Shown: positions 33,928 through 44,589, counted from the first letter of the stretch. The stretch: DNA of 64,000 nt from Eucommia ulmoides (GCA_016647705.1 CM028328.1:46866647-46930646), one strand, 5' to 3'. Made by a program: numbers and translations. Notes: generated by a model not told the origin, from the letters alone.

Positions 33928-34516
33928 GTACCCCCACAGGGGTTCGGTCAATCCAGCTAACGAAAATCAATATTTAGAAATATCATCGACCTCAGTCTTA
34001 GATTAACTAAACACCCCTCGAATTAATTTCTCTAACCCAGACCCATTCCACCTATATTAATTTATTTTACATGTTAGAACTACATGTGACCTGATTCTCA
34101 TTAATTTGAGACATGTTGGAAAATCTTTTGGGGTGTGGTCACAACCAGTAACCACACAATATTTTACGGATTCTAGACGATAGTATAGCCTAGTAGTAGA
34201 ATTTACTTTACATGTTAGAACTACTTGTGACCTGATTCTCATTAATTTGAGACATGTAGGAAAACCCTTTGGGTTATGGCACAACCAGGAGTCGATTAAA
34301 CCAAGGGTCATGTTCTCCGCAACCAGTAGTTGATTGACTGAGTGTCATCTTTTTCACCTACTATAAGATAGACTGCACAGTATCCTTCAAGAGTATAGTA
34401 GTATAATAAGAACCAATTGTGTAATAGCAACCAATAGTATAATAGCAACCAGTAGTATAATAACAACCAGTAGTATAGATTTATTTTAGAATTCTAGCCA
34501 GTCAGTAGTATAATAT
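33928..34516 (+). other. Gypsy B 3' spacer, part 2, with tandem repeats
   Basis: Two tandem copies of about 135 bp (about 34064-34195 and 34196-34285) each contain the module tgttagaactac / gacctgattctcattaat / gagacatgt. Then come about four copies of an 18-bp unit (aaccagtagtataatarc) at 34407-34475. Confidence 0.7.
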
Positions 34517-35199
34517 AAGGAAAAGTACATTTTAAACCCTCTAACTATTCACATGTTTCTTTATAGTCTAATAAGTTTTTTCATTTTAATTTAAACCCTC
34601 TAAGTATACACTCAATTTTAAATGGTCATTCTGTTACATTTTCCATCCAATCTGATAGAAATGAGGGCTAAAATGGTCTTTTAATTTTTTTTTGCTCTTC
34701 TTTTATTTTCATTTTCTTTTCTTTTTCTTCTTCACTTCTCTCTCTCTCCTACTCAATTCTCTCTCCCTCCCTTTTCCTCTCCCTACCAGAAACCACCCTT
34801 GTTACGGGGGTGACACCCCGTCACAAGGGGTAGTTCAACACCTATTGGGGGGTGAACCACCCATGTGATGAGTCACACCTGATACGGGGGGTAAACCACC
34901 CCTGTGACAGAGGGAAAACCACCCTTGTAACGGGGATGGTTTTCAATAGGGAGAAAGAGAAGGAGAGAGAGTAAGAGGGAGGAAGAGAGAGAAAGAAAAG
35001 TGAAGAACAAAAAAGAAAGTAAAAAAATAATAAAAGACCATTTTACCCCCACATTTTTGTTAAATTTGATAGAAAATGTAACATAAGGACAATTTAAAAC
35101 TAAGTGCATACTTAGAGGGTTTAAGCTGAAACAAAAACACGTATTGGACTATATAGCAACATGTCAATAGTTAAAGTGTTTAAAATGTACTTTTTTCTG
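34517..35199. mobile_element. Foldback element K
   Basis: Nearly the whole 683 bp is an inverted repeat. The left end aaggaaaagtacattttaaa pairs with the right end, which reads cagaaaaaagtacatttta on the opposite strand. Matching continues through aaccctct-actatt-acatg, the CT-rich stretch 34725-34790 against the GA-rich stretch 34940-35000, and the acccttgttacggggg segment. TAATAT occurs on both sides (34511-34516 and 35200-35205), possibly a target duplication. No coding capacity. The superfamily is unclear. Confidence 0.78.
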
Positions 35200-35507
35200 T
35201 AATATAATAGTATAATGCTTGGGATGGCTTTCACAAAGTGTCATCCTTACTACGCCCTATAAGATTAAATATATCACCATCCTCCAGGAATGCAGATAGA
35301 CAAGAACCAAATATGTCTCCATTCTTCCAGCAATAGTCTTCCAAGGTTGATTGTTGGTCAATTCTTCGAAGTACACAATGGTAGAATTGATTAATCATCA
35401 TACTCATCGACTTCTCCAAGATTAGGTATGTCTCAATCCTTTAGGATAGATTTAAATACTTGTATTTAAATTTCATGTTTAGTGAAAAAAAATGCTAGTG
35501 TCTCCAT

Positions 35508-35549
35508 CTTTGTCATTATGAGTAAACTCGCATAACAAAGAGGGGCAGT
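35508..35549 (+). other. Gypsy B hairpin plus polypurine tract
   Basis: ctttgtcat-tat-gag-taaa-ctc-gca-taacaaag can fold with CTTTGT/ACAAAG and GAG/CTC pairs, and is followed at once by the tract aaagaggggcag and the LTR. Element H has the same arrangement with a more perfect stem at 51669-51701. Confidence 0.78.
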
Positions 35550-36635
35550 TGTAGACATTGCATTTTGTCCCCCTAGTCAGTGTCGAATCAAGTACAAATT
35601 CAGATAAAATTTAAACTTGGGGTTAAAGGTAATAAATTTCTACCTGATATCACACTATACAATATACAAAAACAACCAAAAAAAACATGACAAAAACACA
35701 AAACTATTCAATTTGACAAAATACAGCTAAGTAAAAGTTTAGGGTCAACTTCAAAATTCCCATGATTTAAGGAGGTCTAAAATGATGTTACTAAAGTTCA
35801 ATTTTCATCAAATCGTATTTAGTATAGAGAAATCTCAGTCACTACCCTTAAATTATAGGACATTTCAAACAATTAACTTAGTTGCCCACTTCGACTTTGA
35901 AATAATTACTTTTCACTAAATCTTGTCAATTTAACACTAAAAACAATTGTTTCTTTCATGCATACCACATCACGTACTACCAGCAAACAATCTGAGACAC
36001 CTTTCTAAAGGCATGGAAAGGTCATGACAAAGCCCTAAATCACAAGGTGATTTAAGGATTTGGCTTGACTTGGATTTTCACCAAATCCAAGTAGTCTTGA
36101 CAAATTACCCTAGGCCCAAGAAATCAAAGGCCTAGCCATAATTTAAGGCCCACAAACGAAACCTTATAATGACCAAGAAACCTTTGATTACGAGCCAAGT
36201 TAACCCGATTCCAAGCAAACCCAACCGTAGAAGTGCTCACCAAGCAATGACTCATCACCAAGCATTAAATGTAAACTGACACCTCAAGACTAGGTTCAAT
36301 GCACCTTGGACGCATTTATGACGACCAAACCGAAATAGTGAATCTAACCTGTACTTAGTCTCTAAACTGAACCGGATCCATCACATCAACTCATAAATGC
36401 ACCCATATGCAAGCAATTTGATTGGAGGATGGCTAATGATTGGTAATGATTCATTACTAAATCTTTGAAAAGATTTTGTAATGATTACCAAATCTTTGAG
36501 AATTCAACCTTCCATCACAAATTTGTTCCAAGCAAAACAAGATCAAAGCAAGATAATAAGGCCCTTAGGACAAATACCCCTCCAGAGACAACCTGGAATG
36601 GCCTGTGCATTGGCCAATGTGAAGGCCCCTTGGCC

Positions 36636-36643
36636 TATAAATA
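36636..36643 (+). promoter_or_regulatory. TATA box of gypsy B LTR
   Basis: tataaata inside ggcctataaatacagggg, with an inverted CCAAT (attggccaat) about 25 bp upstream at 36609-36618. The best promoter candidate in this LTR. Confidence 0.65.
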
Positions 36644-37460
36644 CAGGGGCCCTCCTCTAATTTTTCAAGTTTTGATGGCCTAACTTCTCTCTCTAAACTG
36701 GAGCAACTCTCTTGGGTCTTAGGCCTCTCAAGCATATTTCTCATATAACACATTGTTATTCTATTGAAATCCTATCATGGTGGGTGTTCTTGAAGTTCTT
36801 GGAACAAGTACTTGAAGAATCCACGACCACGAATCAATATCGAGCAAAGAAGGTTAAGAAGGACAACAGACTAACTACTTAGGGACGACTACATCTCCTA
36901 AGTAGGGTGTTCTTGAGTTTTTGGCTAAGAACTCGAGGAATCAACGTCCATCGATCAACCACTGTCCAAGAAGATCAAGGAGGAAAATGAGGTAAACACT
37001 TAGGGAAGACCACATCCCGTAAGTAGGTATCTATGATCTTTCGTTAATCTTGTATATGTTGCTTGTATATAGTACGATCATGCAGATAACACACTTTACT
37101 TTCATGTACATAACACATAAAACCCATAAAACAACCAAACAAGCTTTTGACTTTGTCAAGAACATCAAACAAATACCTAATTTTAACTATAACAACCAAA
37201 CTAGAGTCAAATCATACAAAACCACTTCAAGCATCTCAAGAATATTAAAAAAACATTCAAGAACATTCAACAATATTCAGAAACATTCAAAAACATCAAA
37301 TCATCCGAGAACATATTAAGAACATGTGAGGATTCAAACAAAACATCTATCACACCATGAATTGTGCATAGCCCCTACGATTCCCCGAATAACATCATTT
37401 GTTTTTCTTTTTTAGCTAAACAAAACACACACTAACTTGTTGGCTTGTGGATTGACACCT

Positions 37461-37565
37461 ATTATATATATATATATATGTATATGTATATATATATATG
37501 TATATACATATACATATATATATATATGTATACATATATATATATATATGTATATATATACACAT
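37461..37565. repeat. TA/TG/CA microsatellite in gypsy B LTR
   Basis: Alternating purine-pyrimidine run of tata, tgta and cata units over about 100 bp. Confidence 0.9.
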
Positions 37566-38909
37566 ACTTATATACAACTCTGACAGAGCCTTGTGGCGAA
37601 GAACTCGGGATAAAGGGATGGCCTCTATTCCTTCAGAGATATGTGTTATTCTTCTTCAGAAACCTTCCCGTTTTCCTTAATTATGAGTAGGAATGGTATA
37701 AATATATGGTATTTCATTTCACTTTTAACTAACAACTCAAACACTAACACTAAACTAATTAAAACAAAGAAGTACGTTTAAGGTTCTTGACAAAATCAAA
37801 GGGTTGTTATGTATATATTAGGGTTGTGCTTCAGGTTGTTCACAACTCTAAAAACTATTAATCAACCTAATTAGGGTTGTGATTCAGGTTGTTCACAACT
37901 CTAAGAACTATTAATAATAGTTAACTAAGGCAATGATTTAGGTTGTTTAAAACCAAAACTAACTGATAATCAACCAAAACTAACTAATAATCAATTGAAA
38001 TTAAATAAAACAAACCAGTCTTAAGCTAAAAAAACCAGTGTTTAACTATAAAACAACTCACCTCTTAACTAGAACTAACCCAGCCTTTTCAAACACAACA
38101 ACACTAAACTACATTCGAATTGATCTTTGGTAACCACCCAAAGTACATAGGCAGCCCATAAGGGTTTGATCACACGTTTAATAATAAATCATATCCTTTA
38201 CCCTAACCAAAACGAACTACATCATAATTTGATTCTCATTTGAGATAAGTAGGCAACCCATGTGTTGGTTTGGTTGCATATCTAAACTACTTAGTCTTAG
38301 TTTGTATTTCATTTAGTATAGCTTTCATATTTACATATTTGTCTGTATATAAACTGTTATTGGGAGTTGCTGACTAGTAATAATTGTAGTACTTACCTAC
38401 TTTCCATTAAATCATATAAAAAATACATAAAAAGAACAAAAACTTAAAAAAATAAAAAATAAAAAAGGGAATTACTTTGTTTAAGTAAATCGAAGAAAAT
38501 TGTTTGGATAGTGTTTAACATTGAATATCTATTTAGACTAAGGAACCGTCATCGGATGGGTGTCTTAGGGTGTTTAACACGTTCCCCAAGTATAACCGAG
38601 TCCCAATCTTAAAGAATATCTCTGGTACGAGCTATGGAAGTCAAAACATGGGCCATTTCAAAAAGGCAAAATGAATTTCCAAAATTTCGGTGGCTTAGCA
38701 AACCATTTAACCCCATGCTAGGTGACGACTCCGTTTTTAACAAAAATCTCAACCCAATGAGTTTTTCCAAATCGACGCCTAGAAAGAACTTAAAAACCGA
38801 TTTTCACAATGAACGGATTTGGACGACTTAGAGAGAAAGGGATGAAAATTGTTTTCATCCTCTTCCCGGTTCCTTTACTTATTCCGCTATCGAAATCCGG
38901 GGTGTGTCA

Positions 38910-38914
38910 CTAAT
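38910..38914. repeat. Target-site duplication of gypsy B, right copy (CTAAT)
   Basis: Exact repeat of 3570-3574. Copia A resumes directly. Confidence 0.9.
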
Positions 38915-39400
38915 CTATAATGCAATAGCATAATTTTATTGTCACTAGAAACAAAAATATATTTAAAATAAGTACTTCGATCTTATCTTCTGAATCAGTT
39001 GCATCTTGAAAGAAATAGAGACCACTGCTTTCTTTAGCATTGTCAATTGTCCTCCTCGAGACTATACTATGAAATTCATATCGATTGGAAAAGAAATAAG
39101 CACGACAATTGAGATCATTAGTTAACTTTCTAATTGACAAGAGATTACAAGATAGTTTAGAGACATGAAGGACATTTTGCAAGGTTGGGGAAGGTGATAT
39201 AACAATAGATCCTGTCCCAGCTATTGCTGAGAGAAAACCATCAGCTATTTTGACCTTTTTATTCCCTGCACAAGGATTGTAAGTTGAGAAAAAATTGGAG
39301 CAACTTGTCATATGATCAGTTGCTCCATAGTCTATGATTCAGGAGTTGTTTTGACTAGAATTGACACTAGGGAGAGCAGTAACAAAGTTACATTTTTGAG
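38915..39400 (-). pseudogene. Copia A protease and start of GAG-pre-integrase
   Basis: The frame 38910-39311 reads MTSCSNFFSTYNP (just after the protease site region), KIADGFLSAIAGTGSIVIS, LQNVLHVSKLSCNLLSI and SRRTIDNAKESSGLYFF. This is the usual copia protease C-terminal part with its LLS motif, then the start of GAG-pre-integrase. The reading frame shifts in the last 40 codons before the CTAAT junction. With one CTAAT copy removed, the sequence runs directly into 3569, and the conserved histidine motif of this domain spans the join. The upstream aspartate segment (39312-39400) is degraded. Confidence 0.83.
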
Positions 39401-40464
39401 CCAAAGAACACGGGATTTACTCTAAATTGTTGAGATTATAAAAGTTTGTATATATGCTCTAGTTGTTCCTTAGAGAATGGTGACGTTTCTAGAATGACCC
39501 ACTTCTCCTGAAATTGTTAATGTGAAGCTTGAAATGCCTGGTTTTCACTCTCATGTCTCTTATTCCAATTCAGAGGCTTTCCATGATTCTTCCAGCATGT
39601 CTCCTTTGTGTGCCATGGTTTCGTACATTAGCCACACCAGGGTTTCTTCCTGATTTCACCATCGGATTCAGTGTTTCTTGACACGAGTCAGTTCTCAATT
39701 TCTGTTGTAAGCTTTGGTTCTTCATTTTTCAGCAAAACCTTCCTCCTAGTTTTTTTCCTTCTTATTTAAGAAGACGCTTCATGAAGGGAAAGAAGAGGTT
39801 TTTGTTTTTTCAAGAATCTGAGCCCTGACTTCTTCCAGATCACGATTGAGGCCTGTCAAGAACAAATACACACGATCTTGCTCGTTCTTTTTCATAATCT
39901 TGACACTATCAGTGGAACAATCGTATTCATCATTGTAGCATTGATCCAATTCTTTCCATCGTGACACCATCTCATTATAGTACACTGTAGCTTCACGTTC
40001 TCTTTGTGTGGATCGCCATAGTTTTTATTTCAGTTAAAAAATCTTAGATGAATTTTCCAAATTAGAATAGGTTTCGTGTACTGCCTCCCACATGTCGTTT
40101 GTAGTAGGTAAAAAGTAATAGGGTTTACATATAGTTTGTTCCATCGAATTGATGAGCCACACAATGATTAATGAATTTTCTGACCTCAATGTGCATAGAT
40201 TAGGGTCTTCGGCTACAGGTTTCTTCAGTTCGCCAATCAAATGTTCAAGTTTTCCCCTACCATCAATTGCCAACATCATGGATAGCGCCCATTCCATGTA
40301 ATTTTTCCCATTTAACTTGTGGGCAATTAATTGGAATGAAGTATTGTGGGGGAAATGATCTGCTCCACCATTTGGCACGGCAGTTCTTGAAGTAGAACTT
40401 TCTGTTTATTAGCTTTATAAGAGTAGGAAGTTCATCTAGCCCCAGTCATTACCGTTTTAGCCAT
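39401..40464 (-). pseudogene. Copia A gag
   Basis: The frame 40034-40378 starts the gag core: IAHKLNGKNYMEWALSM, KLEHLIGELKKP, SLIIVWLINSME, DMWEAVHETYSNLENSS. The same frame resumes at 39985 (YYNEMVSRWKELDQCY, RVYLFLTGLNRDLEEVRAQIL). A degraded zinc knuckle (C-x2-C, then KPWHTKETCW) lies near 39590-39645 with a stop inside. The true start may be the ATG at 40462-40464, which lies in another frame today. The domain type is the copia gag of the UBN2 group. It would build the particle and bind element RNA. Confidence 0.85.
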
Positions 40465-40483
40465 TCAAGAATTGTATCAAGAG

Positions 40484-40499
40484 CCTTGCTCTGATACCA
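40484..40499 (-). other. Copia A primer binding site (tRNA-Met type)
   Basis: The minus strand reads TGGTATCAGAGCAAGG, directly inside the 5' LTR. Confidence 0.9.
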
Positions 40500-40800
40500 T
40501 ACAGGTTTGTAAGAAATAATCTAATTTTTTTTTTTTTTTTTTTATTTGATTGATAGAAACATTAGAATTTATAAAGAAACATGACAACAAATCTGTTATT
40601 GAAGCCCATAATTCTAGCATCAGAAAGATCCCTTAATTTAAGGGATAAAAATTAACATGTTCAAAATAGAGAATCCGTATACATCCTTATTTCCTTATTT
40701 TGAGAAACTAACTAACAGTAAAATAAGAAACTAACTAAATAACAACCGAATCGGAAACTAATATTTAGAAATTAGAAACTAATTTCCCTAACTATTCGCA
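40500..40800 (-). repeat. Copia A 5' LTR
   Basis: 301 bp partner of 421-715. It has a longer T run (40527-40545) than its partner. Confidence 0.87.
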
Positions 40801-40805
40801 GTTTG
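40801..40805. repeat. Target-site duplication of copia A, right copy (GTTTG)
   Basis: Compare GTTTA at 416-420. Confidence 0.65.
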
Positions 40806-40893
40806 TAATAAATAATTCCTACATGCCTTGTGGCGAATTCAATGATTCGGTAAATTGAGGGAGAGATTTCTAAACTATCAATTTGATTCAAAT
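40806..40893 (+). mobile_element. Gypsy LTR I, middle fragment
   Basis: ccttgtggcgaattcaatg, gattcggtaaattgaggg and gagagatttc match the H LTR at about 45907-45962. The last five bases CAAAT are the left target duplication of element J. Confidence 0.75.
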
Positions 40894-41294
40894 TGTAACT
40901 TATGCGGAAACATAAAAACGGAAGCATACCTTTCGGATTCGGCATACTCGTTTATAACCATTCCTCATTTCTTCTCTCGTCCGCAAGAAAAATACTACTA
41001 GAATATTTTTCGATAATATTCACACATTCACTAACCAAGGACACTCAAATTATCTGTAATCTGATGGGATAAAGACCTTAATGTATCAATGTATATTTAT
41101 AGAGAAAATCTCAAAGGATGTGTCCGTTCTAATGGGTACATACCGAAAGGGTATGTCCATTCCAATGGATGTCTATTGAAAAGACGTGATTCTTAAGACT
41201 AAGAGGTGCACCTATTCACATGGTGACTCTCCATGAATCATGAGACCCATGTGGACGCTCTACGGGTCAACCCGACCAGCTCCATAATCCAACA
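40894..41294 (-). repeat. Element J 3' LTR
   Basis: 401 bp. A minus-strand TATA sequence (CTATAAATATAC) lies at 41091-41102. Confidence 0.9.
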
Positions 41295-41312
41295 TCTCCC
41301 ATTCGGACACAA
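41172..41312. repeat. Left arm of inverted repeat in element J
   Basis: From aaaagacgtgattcttaag to acaatgggcacc, covering the LTR end, the purine tract and 9 internal bases. Its reverse complement is 41652-41795. Confidence 0.85.
41295..41303 (-). other. Element J polypurine tract
   Basis: The minus strand reads AATGGGAGA against the LTR start TGTTGG. Confidence 0.7.
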
Positions 41313-41581
41313 TGGGCACCAAATACGTTTCTCTCTTTAAACTCATGCATTATAACCTCTTCATACAGGTTAGTGGTGTGTGCGACCGACAAGTGTCTTC
41401 AAACAATGTGGGAGCACTATATTAATTTTCTATCAAACTAACATGGCAACATCCCGCTGCAAAATAAAAAACTCGTCTATGCCCCAGACCAATTCATTGA
41501 CATCAAATTAAGCATTTTTAACCCCTCTATAATTTAAAACTCAGAAGATGCTTAATCTCCTTTTGCAGTAGCGTACTTATT

Positions 41582-41586
<5 letters not shown>

Positions 41587-41623
<37 letters not shown>
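41587..41623. repeat. (TA)n microsatellite in element J
   Basis: About 18 perfect TA units, placed between the two arms of the inverted repeat. Confidence 0.95.
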
Positions 41624-41627
<4 letters not shown>

Positions 41628-41651
41628 TGAAAAATAACTTTATATGTGGTG

Positions 41652-41795
41652 CCCATTGTGTCCGAGTGAGAGATGTTGCATTATGGAGCGGGTCGGGTCG
41701 ACCCGTGGAGCATCCACATCGGCCCCATTATTCATGGAGAGTCACCATGTAAATGGGTGCACCTCTTAGTCTTAAGGATCACGTCTTTTTCACTA
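41652..41795. repeat. Right arm of inverted repeat in element J
   Basis: Contains ggtgcccattgtgtccga, ttatggagcgggtcgggtcg, catggagagtcaccatg and cctcttagtcttaagga, each the reverse complement of parts of 41172-41312. Confidence 0.85.
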
Positions 41796-42052
41796 TTCCT
41801 GAACCAGAATAGTCGGCACAAACAAAAAGACGAACTCTACATTTTCAATCTTGAAAAAATCATATAAAATCAACTGTATGTCCAAATTTTATGAAATTTA
41901 TATCGTTGAACTCGTAATGAAATGTAGAATTTTTCTGAATAAAAATTTTCAAAAAATATCGAACTTTTCTGGAAAAAAAATATTTCGGCCATGAACGAGA
42001 AAAATCGATTTTTCTTCCATGGACAACATGATTTAGCGAAATGAGTCTATAA

Positions 42053-42065
42053 GGCTCTGATACCA
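42053..42065 (-). other. Element J primer binding site (tRNA-Met type)
   Basis: The minus strand reads TGGTATCAGAGCC one base inside the 5' LTR. Confidence 0.88.
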
Positions 42066-42066
42066 A

Positions 42067-42467
42067 TGTAAACTTATGCGGAAACATAAAAATGGAAGTG
42101 TACCTTTCGGATTTGGCAGACTCGTTTACAACCGTTCCTCGTTTATTCTCTCGTCGGCAAAAAAATACTATTAGAATATTTTTCAATAATATTCACACCT
42201 TCACTAACCAAGACCACTCAAATTATCTATAATCTGATGGGATAGAGACCTTAATGTATCAACGCATATTTATAGAGAAAATCTCAAAGGATATGTCCGT
42301 TCCAATGGGTGCATACCGAAAGGGAATATCCATTCCAACGGGTGTCTATCGAAAAGACGTGATCCTTAAGACTAAGAGGTGTACCCATTCACATGGTGAC
42401 TCTCCATGAATCATGGGGCCTATGTGGACGCTCCACGGGTCGACCCGACCCGCTCCATAATCCAACA
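42067..42467 (-). repeat. Element J 5' LTR
   Basis: 401 bp. It differs from the partner at about one base in ten over the first 110 bases, counted by eye. Confidence 0.9.
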
Positions 42468-42472
42468 CAAAT

Positions 42473-43955
42473 AATCGAGTGGAATTTAGAAATAGTTGGT
42501 TTAGAAAATCTCCTCCCTCGGTAAGTTGATTTGTTAATTTCGCTTAAGTCTTTGAGGAGTTAACTTCAACAAAACTCATTTCCTTGACGTTTCATTAATT
42601 ATCATCTCTATATGATTTGTGGAAATGTCAAATTGGAACTTCTTTGACTTAATTAGGTAAATTAATAAAATAGAAATTCCATGGTATCACATTTACGTAA
42701 AATCCATGTAGTAAGTAATGTAATATTCCACGCCATTTTGCATATTGCGTTTTGCACAACTTAGAAGGCATGTTTAGGAAACTTTTTACCACCTATATTT
42801 TTCCTATTTTATTACTCTATATATGTTATTTAGACTCCATGTTTTATGCCATTGAACTTGTTTTTTTTTTCACCATTTAGTATATGCATATTTAGGACAC
42901 ATACACCACTTAGACTTTGCATAATCATTCTCCTATATTTCCATTTACATATATCATATTAAGTATGTTAGACATTATATCCTTTCCCCATATATATTAA
43001 AAAATCATAATCATATACTTAAGCATGTCATACATAGTTCAGAAACCATATTTTTTTAATCCTTTTAGCACCCACTATACACGTAATCTAGATGCCATAA
43101 TAAAGAATACAATTATGTTAACTCATTTAGATCTATAGCTCATTCCCGTATTCATATCTCTTACATTGGCAAGCTTAAATTCAACTGTTTTGCATAAAGA
43201 AAAGTCATGAAAAACTACAAACATGTCGTTTCGTTAGCTTAGGTCATTTCATCACAAAATAAACATATTCATGCTAAAAAAAAAAAGTGGATTCTTATCA
43301 TGCTAGTTTGACATCATTATCCTCATGTCTTGCATTTTGCATTCATACCTTTATAAAAAACTATCATAATTTACTTAGATTGATTTACCCACTTAAATTA
43401 AAGAAGTTTATCAGTAATATATGTAAAACATCCCCTCCCCCCCCCCCCCCCCCCCCGCGCGATCATCCTTGTCAAATACTTTAATATTTGATAAGATGTC
43501 ATGATGGGGGAGAACCTTCTAAAAATATTAAAAAACATTATCACACCCTACTTTGGAAAATACAAAAAAATAGTTCACAATAGGAGGAAAATGTTTTTAA
43601 AAATAAAATAAAGTATTTAGACTTAAACCAATTAGACTTAATTGGACGTAAGGTACGTTATCGAATGGGAGTCTTGGAGTACTTAACACCTTTTCTAAGC
43701 ATAACTGACCCTCAAACTATTTTAAGTGAATCTTTGGTTTTACCGTCTCTTTAGAGTCATATTTTCTTAGGCATTTTAAATGTGTTTTTTAAACAGAAAT
43801 TGTGTAACCTAGCACACCAATTAAACCCAATACTAGGTGGAAACTCCTCATTTTTTAAAATGTCCTATATACATTTATTAGAAAACCGACGCTTTAAAAA
43901 ATGCATTCTCTTTATGCCTTACCATCTAATATTCTCTTAACCTTCCAGAAAAAAT
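42473..43955 (+). mobile_element. Gypsy LTR I, right fragment with the LTR end
   Basis: Follows the H LTR in order: gtggaatttagaaa, ctccctcggtaa, atccttgtcaaat, ggagtcttggagtactta with acctttt, and an end tggggcacgcca corresponding to ggggcgcgtca of H. No gag or primer site follows, so this is a solo LTR or a 3' LTR. A C run of about 20 bases lies at 43434-43456. Confidence 0.75.
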
Positions 43956-44264
43956 GGGGCACGCCAATAATTTTGTAAAAATGTGATATTTTTCAAACCA
44001 TATTACAAATAAAAAATTAATTTGAATACACATAATTCTTTAAAATTAAAATGATGTTGAATTAAAATTTATCATTCCGTAAAACATTAAACTATACTTT
44101 TAATTTGAACACGTAATACTACAATGTTTATATTACTAATTGAAACAAATATTATAAAATGGAAAAATTAATATTTCAAACACTCTAAACTAATACATAG
44201 TTCATCAATAGAAATAAAAAATAAATACAAACCCCACCCCACCTACTAATACAAAATATTTTCT
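43956..44264. other. AT-rich intergenic stretch
   Basis: About 300 bp between LTR I and copia G. I see no motif, repeat or coding sequence in it. Confidence 0.6.
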
Positions 44265-44449
44265 AAAAAATATATGTGTTTGGGCCTTGGCCTACTAGGT
44301 TAACTGAACCCTAGTCCTACTAGAAAAAAACCCTAGTCACTCTCTATATAAAGATTCTTTGTGTATATTTGTTTATTGTAACTTTCACAAATATCAATGC
44401 AATAATCTCATATTATCTTTTATTATTCCACCCCTCAATTATTCTAACA
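44265..44449 (+). repeat. Copia G 5' LTR
   Basis: About 185 bp. TATA box tatataaa near 44345-44352. The right end taaca abuts the primer site; the left end is set by alignment and may be off by a few bases. Confidence 0.8.
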
Positions 44450-44461
44450 TGGCATCAAGAA
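44450..44461 (+). other. Copia G primer binding site (tRNA-Met type)
   Basis: tggcatcaagaa directly after the 5' LTR, a diverged form of TGGTATCAGAGC. Confidence 0.75.
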
Positions 44462-44571
44462 TCAATTTTTCCTGACCCTGTTCATACTAAAATTCGGCAA
44501 CCTTTTCCTACCAAATCACGCTATTCGTTCTATACCCATTTCAACATTTCAATACCAAATCGAAAACAACC
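44462..44571 (+). pseudogene. Copia G gag, N-terminal remnant
   Basis: Short stretch with a DPVHTKI-like segment typical of the copia gag start, in a frame that stops early. It is cut at 44576 by gypsy H. I could not recognise the continuation beyond H (54329-55181) as gag. Confidence 0.45.
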
Positions 44572-44576
44572 CACCG
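44572..44576. repeat. Target-site duplication of gypsy H, left copy (CACCG)
   Basis: Exact match to 54324-54328. Confidence 0.92.
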
Positions 44577-44589
44577 TGTAGACACGACC

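Larger units (their letters stand above)
3575..38909 (+). mobile_element. Tat/Ogre-like gypsy element B, gutted and re-invaded
   Basis: Plus-strand gypsy element recognised by its LTR ends (left tatggacaccgcattttg, right ggggtgtgtca), the perfect CTAAT duplication, and a polypurine tract before the 3' LTR. Only a truncated 5' LTR (3575-4868), a 3' spacer (24136-26599 and 33928-35549) and a full 3' LTR (35550-38909) remain. Gag, protease and pol are absent, apparently removed in deletions that also trimmed copia E and C. The spacer carries the same repeated modules as element H, which supports placing both in one lineage. Confidence 0.82.
35550..38909 (+). repeat. Gypsy B 3' LTR
   Basis: 3360 bp, from tgtagacattgc to ggggtgtgtca. 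Long LTRs fit the Tat/Ogre group. It contains a TATA box, a TA/TG microsatellite (37461-37565), a tandem pair near 36775-37025, a tandem pair near 37820-37920, and two copies of the spacer module (38113-38180 and 38218-38275). Confidence 0.87.
421..40800 (-). mobile_element. Ty1/copia retrotransposon A, split by 35.3 kb of nested insertions
   Basis: Minus-strand copia element. Its 3' LTR is 421-715 and its 5' LTR is 40500-40800. A tRNA-Met-type primer binding site lies at 40484-40499 and a polypurine tract at 716-728. Gag and protease lie at 38.9-40.5 kb, while integrase, reverse transcriptase and RNase H lie at 0.7-3.57 kb. The split is gypsy B, flanked by perfect CTAAT duplications. Gene order gag-protease-integrase-RT-RNase H is the copia order. 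Without the insertion A would be about 5 kb, a normal copia size. All frames are disrupted. Confidence 0.88.
40894..42467 (-). mobile_element. Short non-coding LTR element J
   Basis: 1574 bp. Two LTRs of 401 bp (40894-41294 and 42067-42467), both tgta...ccaaca, with a perfect CAAAT duplication at 40889-40893 and 42468-42472. A tRNA-Met-type primer site is next to the right LTR and a purine tract next to the left LTR, so the orientation is minus. The internal 772 bp has no credible coding sequence, and part of it is an inverted copy of the LTR end. This is a TRIM- or LARD-like non-autonomous element. Confidence 0.9.

Noticed and set aside
37445..37690. Open frames over the TA/TG repeat
   Set aside because: The Tyr-Ile-Met repeat protein is a product of the microsatellite, not of a gene.
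41860..42186. Minus-strand frame of 108 codons in element J
   Set aside because: It runs from internal sequence into the LTR across the primer binding site, so it cannot be a gene of the element, and it has no recognisable motif.
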